A stretch of DNA of 64,000 bases, taken from assembly GCA_963798985.1 (NCBI GenBank), contig CAWCVL010000007.1, forward strand, positions 62,001 to 126,000. Reading direction: 5' to 3'. Shown in pieces: positions 8,564 to 18,088 of the stretch; within the stretch, counting starts at the first letter, position 1; every line of letters begins with the position of its first letter. The notes under the pieces are model-generated. The model searched no databases, was not told where the DNA came from, and was given only the letters and a program-made list of their open reading frames with translations. This stretch comes from JACCTU01 sp963798985. GTDB taxonomy: Bacteria; Actinomycetota; Thermoleophilia; Gaiellales; Gaiellaceae. The translations under genes were made by a program, and so were the position numbers.

Positions 8564-8959
8564 TTATCCGCCCGGCCCGGCCGTCGAAGCGGGCGAGTGT
8601 GGCTGTTTGGGCAGCAAGCGGTGGCCGTCGACGACTGCGGAAGCCACATCGACGAGCTTCCGGTTCGTCGAGCGCGCGTGCTCACGAAGCAGCTCAAAAG
8701 CCGCCGGCTCATCGATCGAGTGGCGTTCCATGAGGATGCCTTTCGCGCGCTCGGTGATGGCGCGGCGGCCGAAGGCGCCTTCGAGATCGTGGTACTCGCT
8801 GAAGCGGCGTAGCACGATGTCGATCGAGCTCTGCCAGTCCTTGGCGTCGGCATCCGTGATGTAGGCGAAGGCGCCGCGCTTGGATGCTTCCTTGACGAAG
8901 ATCGACGGCATCGAGATCCACTTCATCCACGTGCGCTCCACCGCCTCGTCGCTTGCCAT
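8564..8959 (-). CDS. ANTAR-domain RNA-binding regulator with reduced receiver region
   Basis: About 131 aa from ATG 8959. Residues about 60-120 form an ANTAR domain (RRAITERAKGILMERHSIDEPAAFELLREHARSTN), which binds terminator hairpins in nascent RNA and causes antitermination. The N-terminal part (VKEASKRGAFAYITDADAKDW) looks like only the last third of a receiver domain; the phosphoacceptor half is missing. So it is either a stand-alone ANTAR protein or a 5'-truncated response regulator. The frame is open to 9091, but that extension overlaps the divergent LLM gene. Its RNA target is unknown. Confidence 0.7.
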   Translation of the reverse strand: MASDEAVERTWMKWISMPSIFVKEASKRGAFAYITDADAKDWQSSIDIVLRRFSEYHDLEGAFGRRAITERAKGILMERHSIDEPAAFELLREHARSTNRKLVDVASAVVDGHRLLPKQPHSPASTAGPGG

Positions 8960-9044
8960 CCCGACCGAGACGATATTCGGCGAGGAATAAACAGTGATCC
9001 AAGACGTTTGAGGGGTCAAGTACCTCTCTTCAAAAGGACAAGCG

Positions 9045-10116
9045 ATGAACCCCCAATTCGAATTCGGGCTCGACACGTTCCTGCCGATCACGGTCGATCA
9101 GTCCGGACAGCCGATCGCCGGCGATCAGGTGATCCGGGACGCCGTGGACGAGGCGGTTCTCGCCGAGGCGGCCGGTGTCGACTCGTTCAGCATCGGCGAG
9201 CACTACCGCCCGGAGTTCATGGACTCCGCGAGCCACGTGATCCTCGCCGCGATCGCCAGCCGCACGCGAGCGGATCCGTCTCGGCACGGCAGTCACCGTC
9301 CTCAGCACCCAGGATCCGGTTCGGCTCTACACGAACTTCGCGACGCTCGACGCGGTGTCGAACGGCCGCGCACAGTTGATCGTGGGCCGCGGCTCGCTGA
9401 CGGAGTCCTTCCCGCTGTTCGGGTTCGACCTCGCCGACTACGAAGAGCTGTTCGAGGAGAAGCTCGACCTGCTGGTGCAGCTGCTGCGTCGGCAACCCGT
9501 GACCTGGTCGGGGAACTTTCGGTCGCCGCTGGAGAACCAGTTCGTCAGCCCGCCCATCCCCGAGGGACACATCCCGACCTGGGTCGGCGTCGGTGGGACC
9601 CCGCAGTCGGTGATCCGAGCCGCGCGCTTCGGACTGCCGCTCATGCTGGCGGTCATTGCCGGCAGGCCCGGACGCTTTGCGCCGTACGTCGAGCTCTACA
9701 AGCGCTCGCTCGCCCAGCATGGGCAGCCCGACCTGCCGATCGGGCTCCACTCGCTCGGCTTCGTCGCCGAGACCGACGAGGAGGCCCTGAGCACGCAATG
9801 GCCCTACTACAAGGAGCAGTTCGACTGGGCTGCGGAAGAGCGCGGCTGGCGGCCGCCGACCTACGAGCAGTACCTGGCCGAGGTCGATCACGGCTCGATG
9901 TACGTCGGGTCGCCGGCAACGGTCGCGACCAGGATCGCGGACGCCATCCGCACGCTCGACCTGAGCCGATTCGACCTGCTCAACGGCGTCGGACGCGTTC
10001 CCCACGAACAGCGGCTGCGCGCGATCGATCTCTACGGTCGCGAGGTGATCCCGCGTGTGCGCGAGCTGCTCGCCGCGCGGCCCAGCCCCGCGCCGACAGC
10101 CGAGGTGGCGAGCTGA
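9045..10116 (+). CDS. LLM class flavin/F420-dependent oxidoreductase, one frameshift
   Basis: A luciferase-like monooxygenase of about 356 aa once a frameshift is repaired. The N-terminus (FEFGLDTFLPITVDQSG ... AGVDSFSIGEHYRPEF) is separated from the rest (RLGTAVTVLSTQDPVRLYTNFATLDAVSNGRAQLIVGRG) by an extra G near 9272. The barrel motifs (GRGSLTESFPLFGFD, IPTWVGVGGTPQSVIRAARFGLPL) are typical of the FMN/F420 group. An AAAGGA ribosome site precedes ATG 9045. Its stop overlaps the next start by one base (TGATG), and the next protein resembles F420:NADP reductases, so F420 use is plausible but not proven. Confidence 0.78.
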
Positions 10117-10751
10117 TGGCGGCCGTCGAGCGCCTCGGCATCGTCGGAGCGGGCAAGTTCGGCACGACGCTTGCCCGCGCCGCGCTGGCGGCCGGCTACG
10201 ACGTCGCGATCGCCGGGTCGGGCCCTGCTGACGACATCGCGCTCACCGTCGACGTTCTCGCGCCGGGCGCGCGTGCTGCGTCGACCGACGAGGTCGTCCG
10301 CCACGCCGACCTCGTCGTCCTGGCCGTTCCCACGCACCGCTTCCGCGAGCTTCCGGGAGATCTCTTCGCGGGGAAGATCCTCGTCGACGTCATGAACTAC
10401 TGGGAGCCCGTCGACGGCAAGGATCCGGAGTTGGCGGCCGCGGTCGACGGCTCGAGCGTGATCGTGCAAGCGCACTTCCCTTCAGCGCGGGTGGTCAAGA
10501 GCCTCAATCAACTCGGCTACCACGAGTTCGAAGAGCAGCGACGTCCGAACGGATCACGCGACCGGATCGGGATCGGCGCCGCCGGCGACGACCGCTCAGC
10601 CGTCCGCCAGGTGATGAAGCTGATCGACCGGCTCGGGTTCGATCCGGTCGACATCGGCCCGCTGGCGAACGGCGTGGCGCTGGAGCCCGACGGCTCGCCG
10701 CTCGCAGCCGGCTACAGCGCTGACGAACTGTTGGAGGTCGCGACACGGTGA
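10116..10751 (+). CDS. NADPH-dependent F420 reductase-like oxidoreductase
   Basis: A protein of 211 aa with an N-terminal Rossmann motif (LGIVGAGKFGTTLARAALAAGYDV) followed by HADLVVLAVPTHRF and KILVDVMNYWEPVDG, the arrangement seen in F420:NADP oxidoreductases and their NAD(P)-binding relatives. It has the single-domain length of that family. It overlaps the upstream LLM gene by one base and is only 78 bp before the form II cox operon, whose own promoter lies in that gap. Function as an F420 reductase is inferred from family resemblance and neighbour. Confidence 0.72.
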   Translation: MAAVERLGIVGAGKFGTTLARAALAAGYDVAIAGSGPADDIALTVDVLAPGARAASTDEVVRHADLVVLAVPTHRFRELPGDLFAGKILVDVMNYWEPVDGKDPELAAAVDGSSVIVQAHFPSARVVKSLNQLGYHEFEEQRRPNGSRDRIGIGAAGDDRSAVRQVMKLIDRLGFDPVDIGPLANGVALEPDGSPLAAGYSADELLEVATR

Positions 10752-10773
10752 GACCCGGTCGTCCAGCGGCGCA

Positions 10774-10802
10774 TTGTCACTGGACCGGGAGGGGCGTATG
10801 CT
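10774..10802 (+). promoter_or_regulatory. putative sigma70-type promoter of the form II cox operon
   Basis: TTGTCA (10774-10779), a 17-bp spacer and TATGCT (10797-10802) lie 28 bp before the coxS start. Spacing and hexamers fit a housekeeping promoter. An AGGAGG ribosome site follows at about 10819. Confidence 0.5.
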
Positions 10803-10829
10803 CGCCGCACTCCGCGACAGGAGGCACAA

Positions 10830-11294
10830 GTGAGACGCATCGCAATGACGGTCAACGGCCTGCGCCGCGAGGCGGAAGTGGAGCCGAGGGATTTGCTCGT
10901 TTACTTCCTGCGCGAGGGACTTGGCCTGACCGGCACGAACGTCGGCTGCGACACCAGCTCCTGCGGCGCTTGCACCGTCCTGCTCGACGGCGAGTCGGTG
11001 AAATCGTGCACGCTCCTGGCCGTCCAGGCCGACGGCCGTGAGGTCACCACGATCGAGGGCCTCGCCGACAACGGCACGCTTCACCCCGTCCAGCAGGCCT
11101 TCCACGAGCAACACGGGCTCCAGTGCGGCTACTGCACGCCGGGGATGGTGATGGCGGCGGTGAGCTTGCTCGAGGAGAACCCCGATCCGAGCGAGGAGGA
11201 GATCCGGCTCGCGCTCGAGGGAAACCTCTGCCGCTGCACCGGCTACGTGAACATCGTCAAGGCCGTGCGCGAAGCCGCGACGGCCGCGGTCTAG
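10830..11294 (+). CDS. coxS: form II CO dehydrogenase-type small (2Fe-2S) subunit
   Basis: A protein of 154 aa with two [2Fe-2S] domains. The plant-ferredoxin-type N-terminal one has GCDTSSCGACTVLLDG; the C-terminal helical one has CGYCTPGM and CRCTGY. It passes electrons from the molybdenum subunit to FAD. The GTG start is preceded by AGGAGG. The order S-L-M downstream, and the active-site signature of the L subunit, place it in the form II group, whose true substrate is often uncertain. Confidence 0.9.
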   Translation: MRRIAMTVNGLRREAEVEPRDLLVYFLREGLGLTGTNVGCDTSSCGACTVLLDGESVKSCTLLAVQADGREVTTIEGLADNGTLHPVQQAFHEQHGLQCGYCTPGMVMAAVSLLEENPDPSEEEIRLALEGNLCRCTGYVNIVKAVREAATAAV

Positions 11295-11303
11295 GAGGCT
11301 GTG

Positions 11304-13668
11304 ATGGCGACCATCGAAGAAGGCGCGGCGAACTACGTCGGCACGTCACCCGCGCGCAAGGAGGATGCACGCCTCCTGCGTGGGCAAGGCCGCTTCATCG
11401 ACAACCTGACCGCACCCGGGATGCTCTGGATGTCGATCGTCCGAAGCCCGTACGCAAACGCGCGGATCACGAGCGTCAACCTCGCGAAAGCGCGCGCTGC
11501 GGAGGGGGTCGTGGCTGCGTTCTCGGGTTTGGACCTCGAGGCGGACTGGGCCGACGCCGCTCCCGATGGCGTGGCCGGTGACCGAGGAGATCAACAACCC
11601 GCCGCATCTTCCGATCGCCGCGCGCCAGGCGCGCTACGTCGGTGACGGCGTCGCGGTCGTGATCGCCGAGAGCCGTGCCCTCGTGAAAGACGCGGCCGAG
11701 CTCGTCGAGGTCGAGTACGAACCACTGCCCGCGGTTCCGGACGTCGACGGCGCGCTCGCGGACGACTCGCCGATCGTCTACGAGGAGTTCGGCACCAACC
11801 GCTGCTACACGTGGGCGATGAAGGAGGGCGACGTCGACCGGCTCTTCAACGAGGCGGACGTCGTCGTCGAGGAGCGCTACAGACAGCAGCGCCTGATCCC
11901 GAACCCGATCGAGCCGCGCGGCGTGCTCGCGCAGCCTTTCCCGGCGACGGGCGAGATGACGCTGTTCACCTCGACGCAGATCCCGCACATCCTCCGCGTC
12001 ACGCTCGCGCTCGCGACGGGGATCCCGGAGTCGAAGCTCCGCATCGTCGCGCCCGACGTCGGCGGTGGCTTCGGCGCGAAGCTGCAGGTGTATCCGGAGG
12101 AGGCGCTCGCGATCGGGCTCGCGAAGCGGCTCGGCGTGCCGGTGAAGTGGACCGAGGAGCGCTCGGAGAGCTACCTCGCAACACACCACGGGCGCGACAT
12201 GATCCAGAAGATCGCGCTCGCCGCGACTTCGGAAGGGAAGATCACGGCGGTGCGCGTGCGCCTGGAGGCGTCGATGGGCGCGTACCTGATGATCATCACG
12301 CCCGGGACGCCGCTGCTCGGCGCGTGGGTCTACGGCGGCGCGTACGACGTGCAGGGCTACGACTTCGAGTGCACGGGCGTCTTCACGAACCAGACGCCGA
12401 CGGATGCGTACCGCGGTGCCGGCCGGCCGGAGGCGACGTACGCGATCGAACGCGCCGTCGACGCGCTCGCGCGCAGGCTCGAAAGGGACCCGCTCGAGAT
12501 CCGGCGGCTGAACTTCATCACGGAGTTCCCGAACACGATCGCGTCCGGGCTGACGATCGACTCCGGCGACTACCACGCGGCGCTCGACAAGGCGCTCGAG
12601 CTGCTCGACTACGGCGCCGTTCGCGGCGAGCAGGCGGAGCGTCGTGCGCAGGGAGACACCAAGGAGCTCGGCATCGGCTTCTCGACCTACATCGAGATGT
12701 GTGGGCTCGCGCCGTCCCGGATCCTCGGCGCGCTCCGCTACGCGGCGGGCGGCTGGGAGGCGACGACGATCCGCTGCCTGCCCACCGGCACCGTGCAGGT
12801 ACTCACGGGAACGACGCCGCACGGGCAGAGCCACGACACGACGTTCGCGCAGGTCGTGGCGGACCAGCTCGGCGTCGGCTACGACGAGATCGAGGTGCTG
12901 CACGGCGACACGTCGGTCGTCCCGCTCGGGATGGACACGTACGGCAGCCGCAGCCTCGCGATCGGGATGGCCGCGCTCTGCCGGGCGACCGAGAAGGTGG
13001 TGGACAAGGCGCGGGTAATCGTCTCGCACTCGCTCGAGGTGTCGCCCGACGACCTCGAGTACGCAGGCGGCACGTTCAGGGTCAAGGGCGCGCCGGACAA
13101 GGCGATGAGCGTGAAGGAGGCGGCGTTCGCCGCGTGGCACGCGCACGACCTTCCGGACGGGCTCGAGCCAGGGCTCGAGGTGACGGCGGTCTACGACCCG
13201 ACGAACTTCAGCTGGCCTTCGGGCACACACATCGCGGTCGTCGAAGTGGACACCGAGACCGGCGACGTCGACCTCGTGCGCTACGTCGCGGTCGACGACG
13301 TCGGCAACGTGATCAACCCGCAGATCGTCGACGGGCAAGTGCACGGCGGGATCGCGCAGGGCGTCGCGCAGGCGCTCTGGGAGGAGGCGATCTACGACGA
13401 CAGCGGCAACCTGCTCACCGGCTCGATGGTCAACTACCTCATCCCGTCGGCCGCGGAGCTGCCGGCATTCGAGCTCGACCGGACGGTGACGCCGAGCCCC
13501 AACCATCCGCTCGGCGCCAAGGGCGTCGGCGAGACCGGGACGATCGCGTCGACTCCGGCAGTCGTGAACGCCGTGCTCGATGCGCTCGCGCCGTACGGCG
13601 TCACGGACATCGACATGCCGACCTCGCCCGAGCGAGTGTGGAAGGCAATCGAGGAGGCACGGTCATGA
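11304..13668 (+). CDS. coxL: form II CO dehydrogenase-type molybdenum (large) subunit, one frameshift
   Basis: The molybdopterin-cytosine-dinucleotide subunit of about 787 aa. The signature AYRGAGR (12406-12426) is the form II type, without the copper-binding Cys of form I. Other motifs are GGGFGAK, QGQSH-like TPHGQSHDTTFAQ and the catalytic-Glu loop KGVGETGT. The frame breaks near 11561: the N-terminal part (RKEDARLLRGQGRFIDNLT) continues in another frame from MAWPVTEEINNPP; removing one C from the CCC run restores it. Form II enzymes may oxidise CO slowly or act on other aldehydes or N-heterocycles. The stop overlaps coxM by 4 bp. Confidence 0.88.
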
Positions 13669-14486
13669 TCCCCGCGAGCTTCGACTACGAGCTCGCCGAG
13701 TCGGTCGATCACGCTATCGAGCTGCTCGGCTCGCGCGGCGACGCGAAGTTGCTCGCCGGCGGTCACTCGCTCCTGCCGCTGATGAAGCTCCGTTTCGCGC
13801 GGCCGGAGCTGCTCATCGACATCGGCAGGCTCGACGAGCTCCGCTACGTGCGCGAGGACGGCGACCGGATCGCGATCGGCGCGCTCACGCGCCACCACGA
13901 CGTCGCGAACGACCCGATCCTGCGGCAGGCGAATCCGATCGTCGCGGCCACTGCCATGAAGATCGGCGATCCGCAGGTGCGGCACATGGGCACGATCGGC
14001 GGCTCGGTCGCGCACGGCGACCCGGCGTCCGACCTGCCGACCGTGCTGCTCGCCCTCGACGCCGAGCTCGTCATGCGCGGGCCAGACGGCGAGCGGACGG
14101 TCACGGCCGCCGACTTCTTCGTCGGGCTGTTCGAGACGGCGCTCGGACCGCAGGAGGTGCTGACGGAGGTGCGCGTGCCGAAGCTCGACGGCGCACGCTC
14201 GACGTACATCAAGTCGCACCGTCGTGCGCAGGACTGGGCGACCGTCGGCGTTGCGGCGATCGCGAACGGCGGCGTGCGCGTTGCGTTCACGAACATGGGC
14301 GCGACGCCGCTACGTGCGTCGGCGGTCGAGCAGGCGATCGCCTCGGGTGCGGACCCCGCGACGGCGGCCGCCTCGGCCGACGAGGGCACGAGCCCGCCGA
14401 GCGACACGAACGGGAGCGCGGCCTACCGGCGGCATCTCGCGCGCGTGCTCACGCGGCGCGCGCTCGAGGAGGTGATGGCCGGCTAG
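13665..14486 (+). CDS. coxM: form II CO dehydrogenase-type FAD (medium) subunit
   Basis: A protein of 273 aa of the FAD-binding PCMH-type subunit family. FAD pyrophosphate motifs are AGGHSLLPLMKLR (about 32-44) and TIGGSVAHGDPASD (about 109-122). ATG 13665 overlaps the coxL stop. It completes the S-L-M order of form II clusters. A 49-bp gap separates it from convergent coxE. Confidence 0.9.
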   Translation: MIPASFDYELAESVDHAIELLGSRGDAKLLAGGHSLLPLMKLRFARPELLIDIGRLDELRYVREDGDRIAIGALTRHHDVANDPILRQANPIVAATAMKIGDPQVRHMGTIGGSVAHGDPASDLPTVLLALDAELVMRGPDGERTVTAADFFVGLFETALGPQEVLTEVRVPKLDGARSTYIKSHRRAQDWATVGVAAIANGGVRVAFTNMGATPLRASAVEQAIASGADPATAAASADEGTSPPSDTNGSAAYRRHLARVLTRRALEEVMAG

Positions 14487-14535
14487 CGCCCGAGGACGAG
14501 CGCGACGTGCGCGCTTCACTCGGACGTCGACGACT

Positions 14536-15531
14536 CTAAAGCGCGCGCCCGAGCGCTTCGAGGCTGGCGAGGTTGTGGCCGCTGAGGAAGACGTCCACGT
14601 GCGGGAGCGCTGCTCGCATGCCGCGGGCGAGCGGCTCGTACGCCGGGTCTTCCTTCAGCGGATTCAGCCACAAGACGCGGTATGCGAGTCGCGACAGCCG
14701 TGCCATCTCGTTCTGCAGGAGCTCGGGATCGCCGACGTCAAGGCCGTCGGAGCAGACCACAACCACCGCGCCACGGGCGACGCCGCTCCGTGCCAGCGAC
14801 GCGAGCGATTCGCCGATCCGGGTGCCGCCGTTCCAGTCGACGACCTCGTCGGCCGCGCGCCGTAGTGCCTCGTGGGTATCCGAGCGCGCAAGCGCAGGCG
14901 TCATGTGCGTCAGGCGGGTCCCGAAGCAGAAGGCCTCCCAGCGGGTATCCGAGCGCAGCGCGGCGTGGGCGAACAGGACGAGTGCCCGCGAGTAGTCGGC
15001 CATCGAGCCGGAGACGTCCAGGAGCAGCACGAGCCGGCGGCGCCGCTGCCGGCGCCTCCGCATGACGCGCTCGATCGGCTCGCCGCCTGTGCGAAACGAG
15101 CGGCGAATGGTACGCCGCAGATCCGGACTTCCAGCGCGCGCAGGCTCGCGGCGGCGCGTGCGACGCGCCGGGACACTCAGCCTCAGGCTCTTCATCAGCT
15201 CCGCGACTTCGGCGAGCTCCTCGTCGCTCAGCTCGGCGAAGCTCTTCGTGCGGAGGAGCTCGCGCGGGCTGGCCAGAGCGACTTCCTCCTCGACGAGGGC
15301 AATGCGACGGCGCGGAGGCTCCTCCTCGAACGCGCCGAGGAAGACACGGTCGTAGAGGGGAATGTCTTCCGGCCGCGACACGAGGGTGAGCCGGCCGGCC
15401 CAATACAGGTCGGCGGGGCCGAGCAGCGCCGCGGCACGGCAGAAGTCGACCACGCGTCCGGGGCCGACGCGGAGTCCCTCCTGCCGCAAGGCCCGAGCGA
15501 ACGCGACCAGCCGGGCGAGCTCGTCAGCCAC
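14536..15531 (-). CDS. coxE: CoxE-like VWA domain protein
   Basis: A protein of 331 aa with a GTG start. The C-terminal half is a von Willebrand A domain with the MIDAS motif DVSGSM and a later CSDGLDVGD; the N-terminal half is helical. In Oligotropha, CoxE acts with the AAA+ protein CoxD in maturation of the Mo-S-Cu active site of CO dehydrogenase. The start overlaps the stop of coxD by 8 bp. The pair lies between the two cox structural operons and may serve either. Confidence 0.85.
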   Translation of the reverse strand: MADELARLVAFARALRQEGLRVGPGRVVDFCRAAALLGPADLYWAGRLTLVSRPEDIPLYDRVFLGAFEEEPPRRRIALVEEEVALASPRELLRTKSFAELSDEELAEVAELMKSLRLSVPARRTRRREPARAGSPDLRRTIRRSFRTGGEPIERVMRRRRQRRRRLVLLLDVSGSMADYSRALVLFAHAALRSDTRWEAFCFGTRLTHMTPALARSDTHEALRRAADEVVDWNGGTRIGESLASLARSGVARGAVVVVCSDGLDVGDPELLQNEMARLSRLAYRVLWLNPLKEDPAYEPLARGMRAALPHVDVFLSGHNLASLEALGRAL

Positions 15532-16378
15532 TGAAGAGCTCGACCTCGGCGCGCTGCAGGTCTTCGCGATTCTTCAGTACCCAGCCGAGTGTCTCACGCG
15601 CCGCCTCGCCGTCCGCGCCGTCCGCGCCGAGGATCGCCAACGCCCGTGCCCAGTCGATCGCCTCCGCCACACCGGGCGGCTTCGCGAGCCCGAGCTCTCG
15701 AAGCTGCGCGACCGCCTCGGCCACGGACCGTGCGAGCGCTTCCGGAACCTCGGGCGCGCGCAGGCGGACGATCGCCACTTCGCGCTCCAGCGAGGGGAAG
15801 TCGATCCAGTGATACAGGCAACGCCGCTTGAGGGCGTCGTGCAGTTCACGCGTCCGGTTGGACGTCATGACCACGACCGGCGGCTCTTCGGCGGCGATCG
15901 TGCCGAGCTCGGGAACCGTCACGCTGAAGTCCGAGAGCACCTCGAGCAGGAACGCCTCGAACTCGTCGTCGGCGCGGTCGATCTCGTCGATCAGAAGCAC
16001 GGCGCGCGAGCCCGAGCGCAACGCCTGCAGGAGCGGCCGCTCGATCAGGAACTCCGGCCCGTAGAGCTCCGACACGTGGTCGCGCACCTCGCCGGTCTGC
16101 AGCGCACGCGCGTACAGAAGCTGCCGCGCGTAGTCCCACTCGTAGAGCGCCTGCGCCGAGTCGATGCCCTCGTAGCACTGGAGCCGGATCAGCTCCGCCC
16201 CGAGTAGCCGGGAGAGCGTCTTGCCGACCTCGGTCTTGCCGACCCCCGCCTCGCCCTCGAGCAGCAACGGACGCCGCATCGCCAGCGCGAGGTAGACGGC
16301 GGTCGCGAGCCCGCGGTCGGCCAAGTAGGCATCGGCCTCGAGAGCCCGCTCCACCTCCTCGATAGATCCGAAGTCCAC
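15524..16378 (-). CDS. coxD: CoxD-like MoxR-type AAA+ ATPase
   Basis: About 284 aa from GTG 16378. Walker A is LLLEGEAGVGKTEVGK, Walker B is AVLLIDEIDRAD and sensor 1 is VVVMTSNRTRELHDAL, all MoxR-type. In CO oxidisers, CoxD is the ATPase needed to insert sulfur and then copper in the CODH centre. The frame is open to 16501, but the GTG at the start of the VDFGSIEEVERAL helix is the best start and leaves an 89-bp divergent promoter region towards form I coxM. coxE follows with an 8-bp overlap. Confidence 0.85.
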   Translation of the reverse strand: MDFGSIEEVERALEADAYLADRGLATAVYLALAMRRPLLLEGEAGVGKTEVGKTLSRLLGAELIRLQCYEGIDSAQALYEWDYARQLLYARALQTGEVRDHVSELYGPEFLIERPLLQALRSGSRAVLLIDEIDRADDEFEAFLLEVLSDFSVTVPELGTIAAEEPPVVVMTSNRTRELHDALKRRCLYHWIDFPSLEREVAIVRLRAPEVPEALARSVAEAVAQLRELGLAKPPGVAEAIDWARALAILGADGADGEAARETLGWVLKNREDLQRAEVELFSG

Positions 16379-16467
16379 CGGGTCATCGTAGGACGTAGCA
16401 ACAGGTTTGGGCGAGGCGTATCCTCGCGGTCGCGACAGCATCGACGGGCGAAAGGGAGGCGGTATCC

Positions 16468-17334
16468 GTGTACCCGGCGAGGTTCGAGTATTTCGCGCCA
16501 ACGACGCTCGACGAGGCGCTGGAGATCATCGGGCGCTACGACGAGGGCGAGGCCAAGGTGCTCGCCGGCGGGATGAGTCTCATCCCGGTGATGAAACTCC
16601 GCTTCGCGGCGCCGCGGGCACTCGTGGACATCAACCGGATCGGCGGGCTCGACACGCTCGCCGAGGAGGGCGGGACGTTGCGCATCGGTGCGCTCGTCCG
16701 CCACAAGACGTGCGAGCAGTCCGAACTGCTCAAAGGGAAGTACGGCGTGCTCGGCGACGCCGCTCCGCAGATCGCCGATCCGATCGTTCGCAACCTCGGC
16801 ACCGTCGCGGGCTCGCTCGCGCACGCCGACCCGCAGGGCGACTGGGCCTCGGTGATGCTCGCCGTGCGGGCCGAAGTCGTTGCGCGCGGCAACGGCGGCG
16901 AGCGAACGATTCCGATCGACGAGCTCCTGGCGGGCCCTTTCACGACGACGCTCGAGGCGAACGAGATCTTGACTGAGGTGCGCGTCCCCGATCCCGGCGC
17001 GCGCGCGGGCGGTACGTACCTCAAGCTCGAGCGTAAGGTCGGGGACTTCGCCACGGTCGGGGTTGCCGTCCACGTCTCTCTGTCGAACGGCAGCGTCGGA
17101 CAGGCGGGGATCGCGCTCACCGGGGTCGGCCCAAAGAACATTCGCGCGGAAGCAGCGGAGCAGGCGCTCGTCGGCCACGCGCTGGACGACGAGACGATCG
17201 CGGAGGCGGCGCGCCTCGCCGCCGAGGCGGCGCAACCGCATACCGATGTGCGCGGCACCGAGGAGTACAAGCGCAACGCGGTTCGCGTGTTCACCGCGCG
17301 AGGCTTGCGCAAGGCGGCGGAGGTGGCGGCATGA
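16468..17334 (+). CDS. coxM: form I CO dehydrogenase FAD (medium) subunit
   Basis: A protein of 288 aa (GTG start, GGGAGGC ribosome site). FAD motifs are AGGMSLIPVMKLR (about 32-44) and TVAGSLAHADPQGD. It is the first gene of an M-S-L ordered operon, the order typical of form I CO dehydrogenase. The stop overlaps the start of a zinc-ribbon gene (ATGA). A TATCCT at 16419-16424 could be its -10 box, but no clear -35 is visible. Confidence 0.9.
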   Translation: MYPARFEYFAPTTLDEALEIIGRYDEGEAKVLAGGMSLIPVMKLRFAAPRALVDINRIGGLDTLAEEGGTLRIGALVRHKTCEQSELLKGKYGVLGDAAPQIADPIVRNLGTVAGSLAHADPQGDWASVMLAVRAEVVARGNGGERTIPIDELLAGPFTTTLEANEILTEVRVPDPGARAGGTYLKLERKVGDFATVGVAVHVSLSNGSVGQAGIALTGVGPKNIRAEAAEQALVGHALDDETIAEAARLAAEAAQPHTDVRGTEEYKRNAVRVFTARGLRKAAEVAA

Positions 17335-17590
17335 ACTGTCCGAGCTGCGGTCAGCCGCTACCGGCAGAGGCCGGCCAGCACGCGGTCGTACCGAGCGCCG
17401 GCATCGTCGACTGCCCGAACTGCGGGGCTCGGGTCAACCTGGAAACGGGCGAGCTCGAGGCGGGCGTCTCGCCCGCGGGCGGTGCGGAGGAGCAGGGCGG
17501 CGCTGACATCCCCGAGGGACAACCGAACTCGTTCGCCGGCGAGACGACCTTCGAGGGCGTGATGGAAGAGATCGAGGAGAAGGAGCAAAT

Positions 17591-17594
<4 letters not shown>
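17331..17594 (+). CDS. small zinc-ribbon protein embedded in the form I cox operon
   Basis: A protein of 87 aa with two CPxCG knuckles (CPSCGQ at residues 3-8 and CPNCGA at about 28-33), enough for one zinc or other metal. An acidic, Gly/Pro-rich disordered tail follows, ending in a Glu/Met/Lys segment. It overlaps coxM by 4 bp and coxS by 4 bp (ATGTGA), so it is translated with the CODH subunits. I know of no described function for such a protein in CODH assembly. It could be a metal-handling or assembly helper; that is inference. Confidence 0.85.

Positions 17595-18084
<490 letters not shown>

Positions 18085-18088
<4 letters not shown>

Noticed and set aside
11304..13668. Form II coxL as xanthine dehydrogenase
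   Set aside because: The AYRGAGR signature, S-L-M order and neighbouring coxD/coxE fit the form II CODH group better, although substrate cannot be read from sequence.
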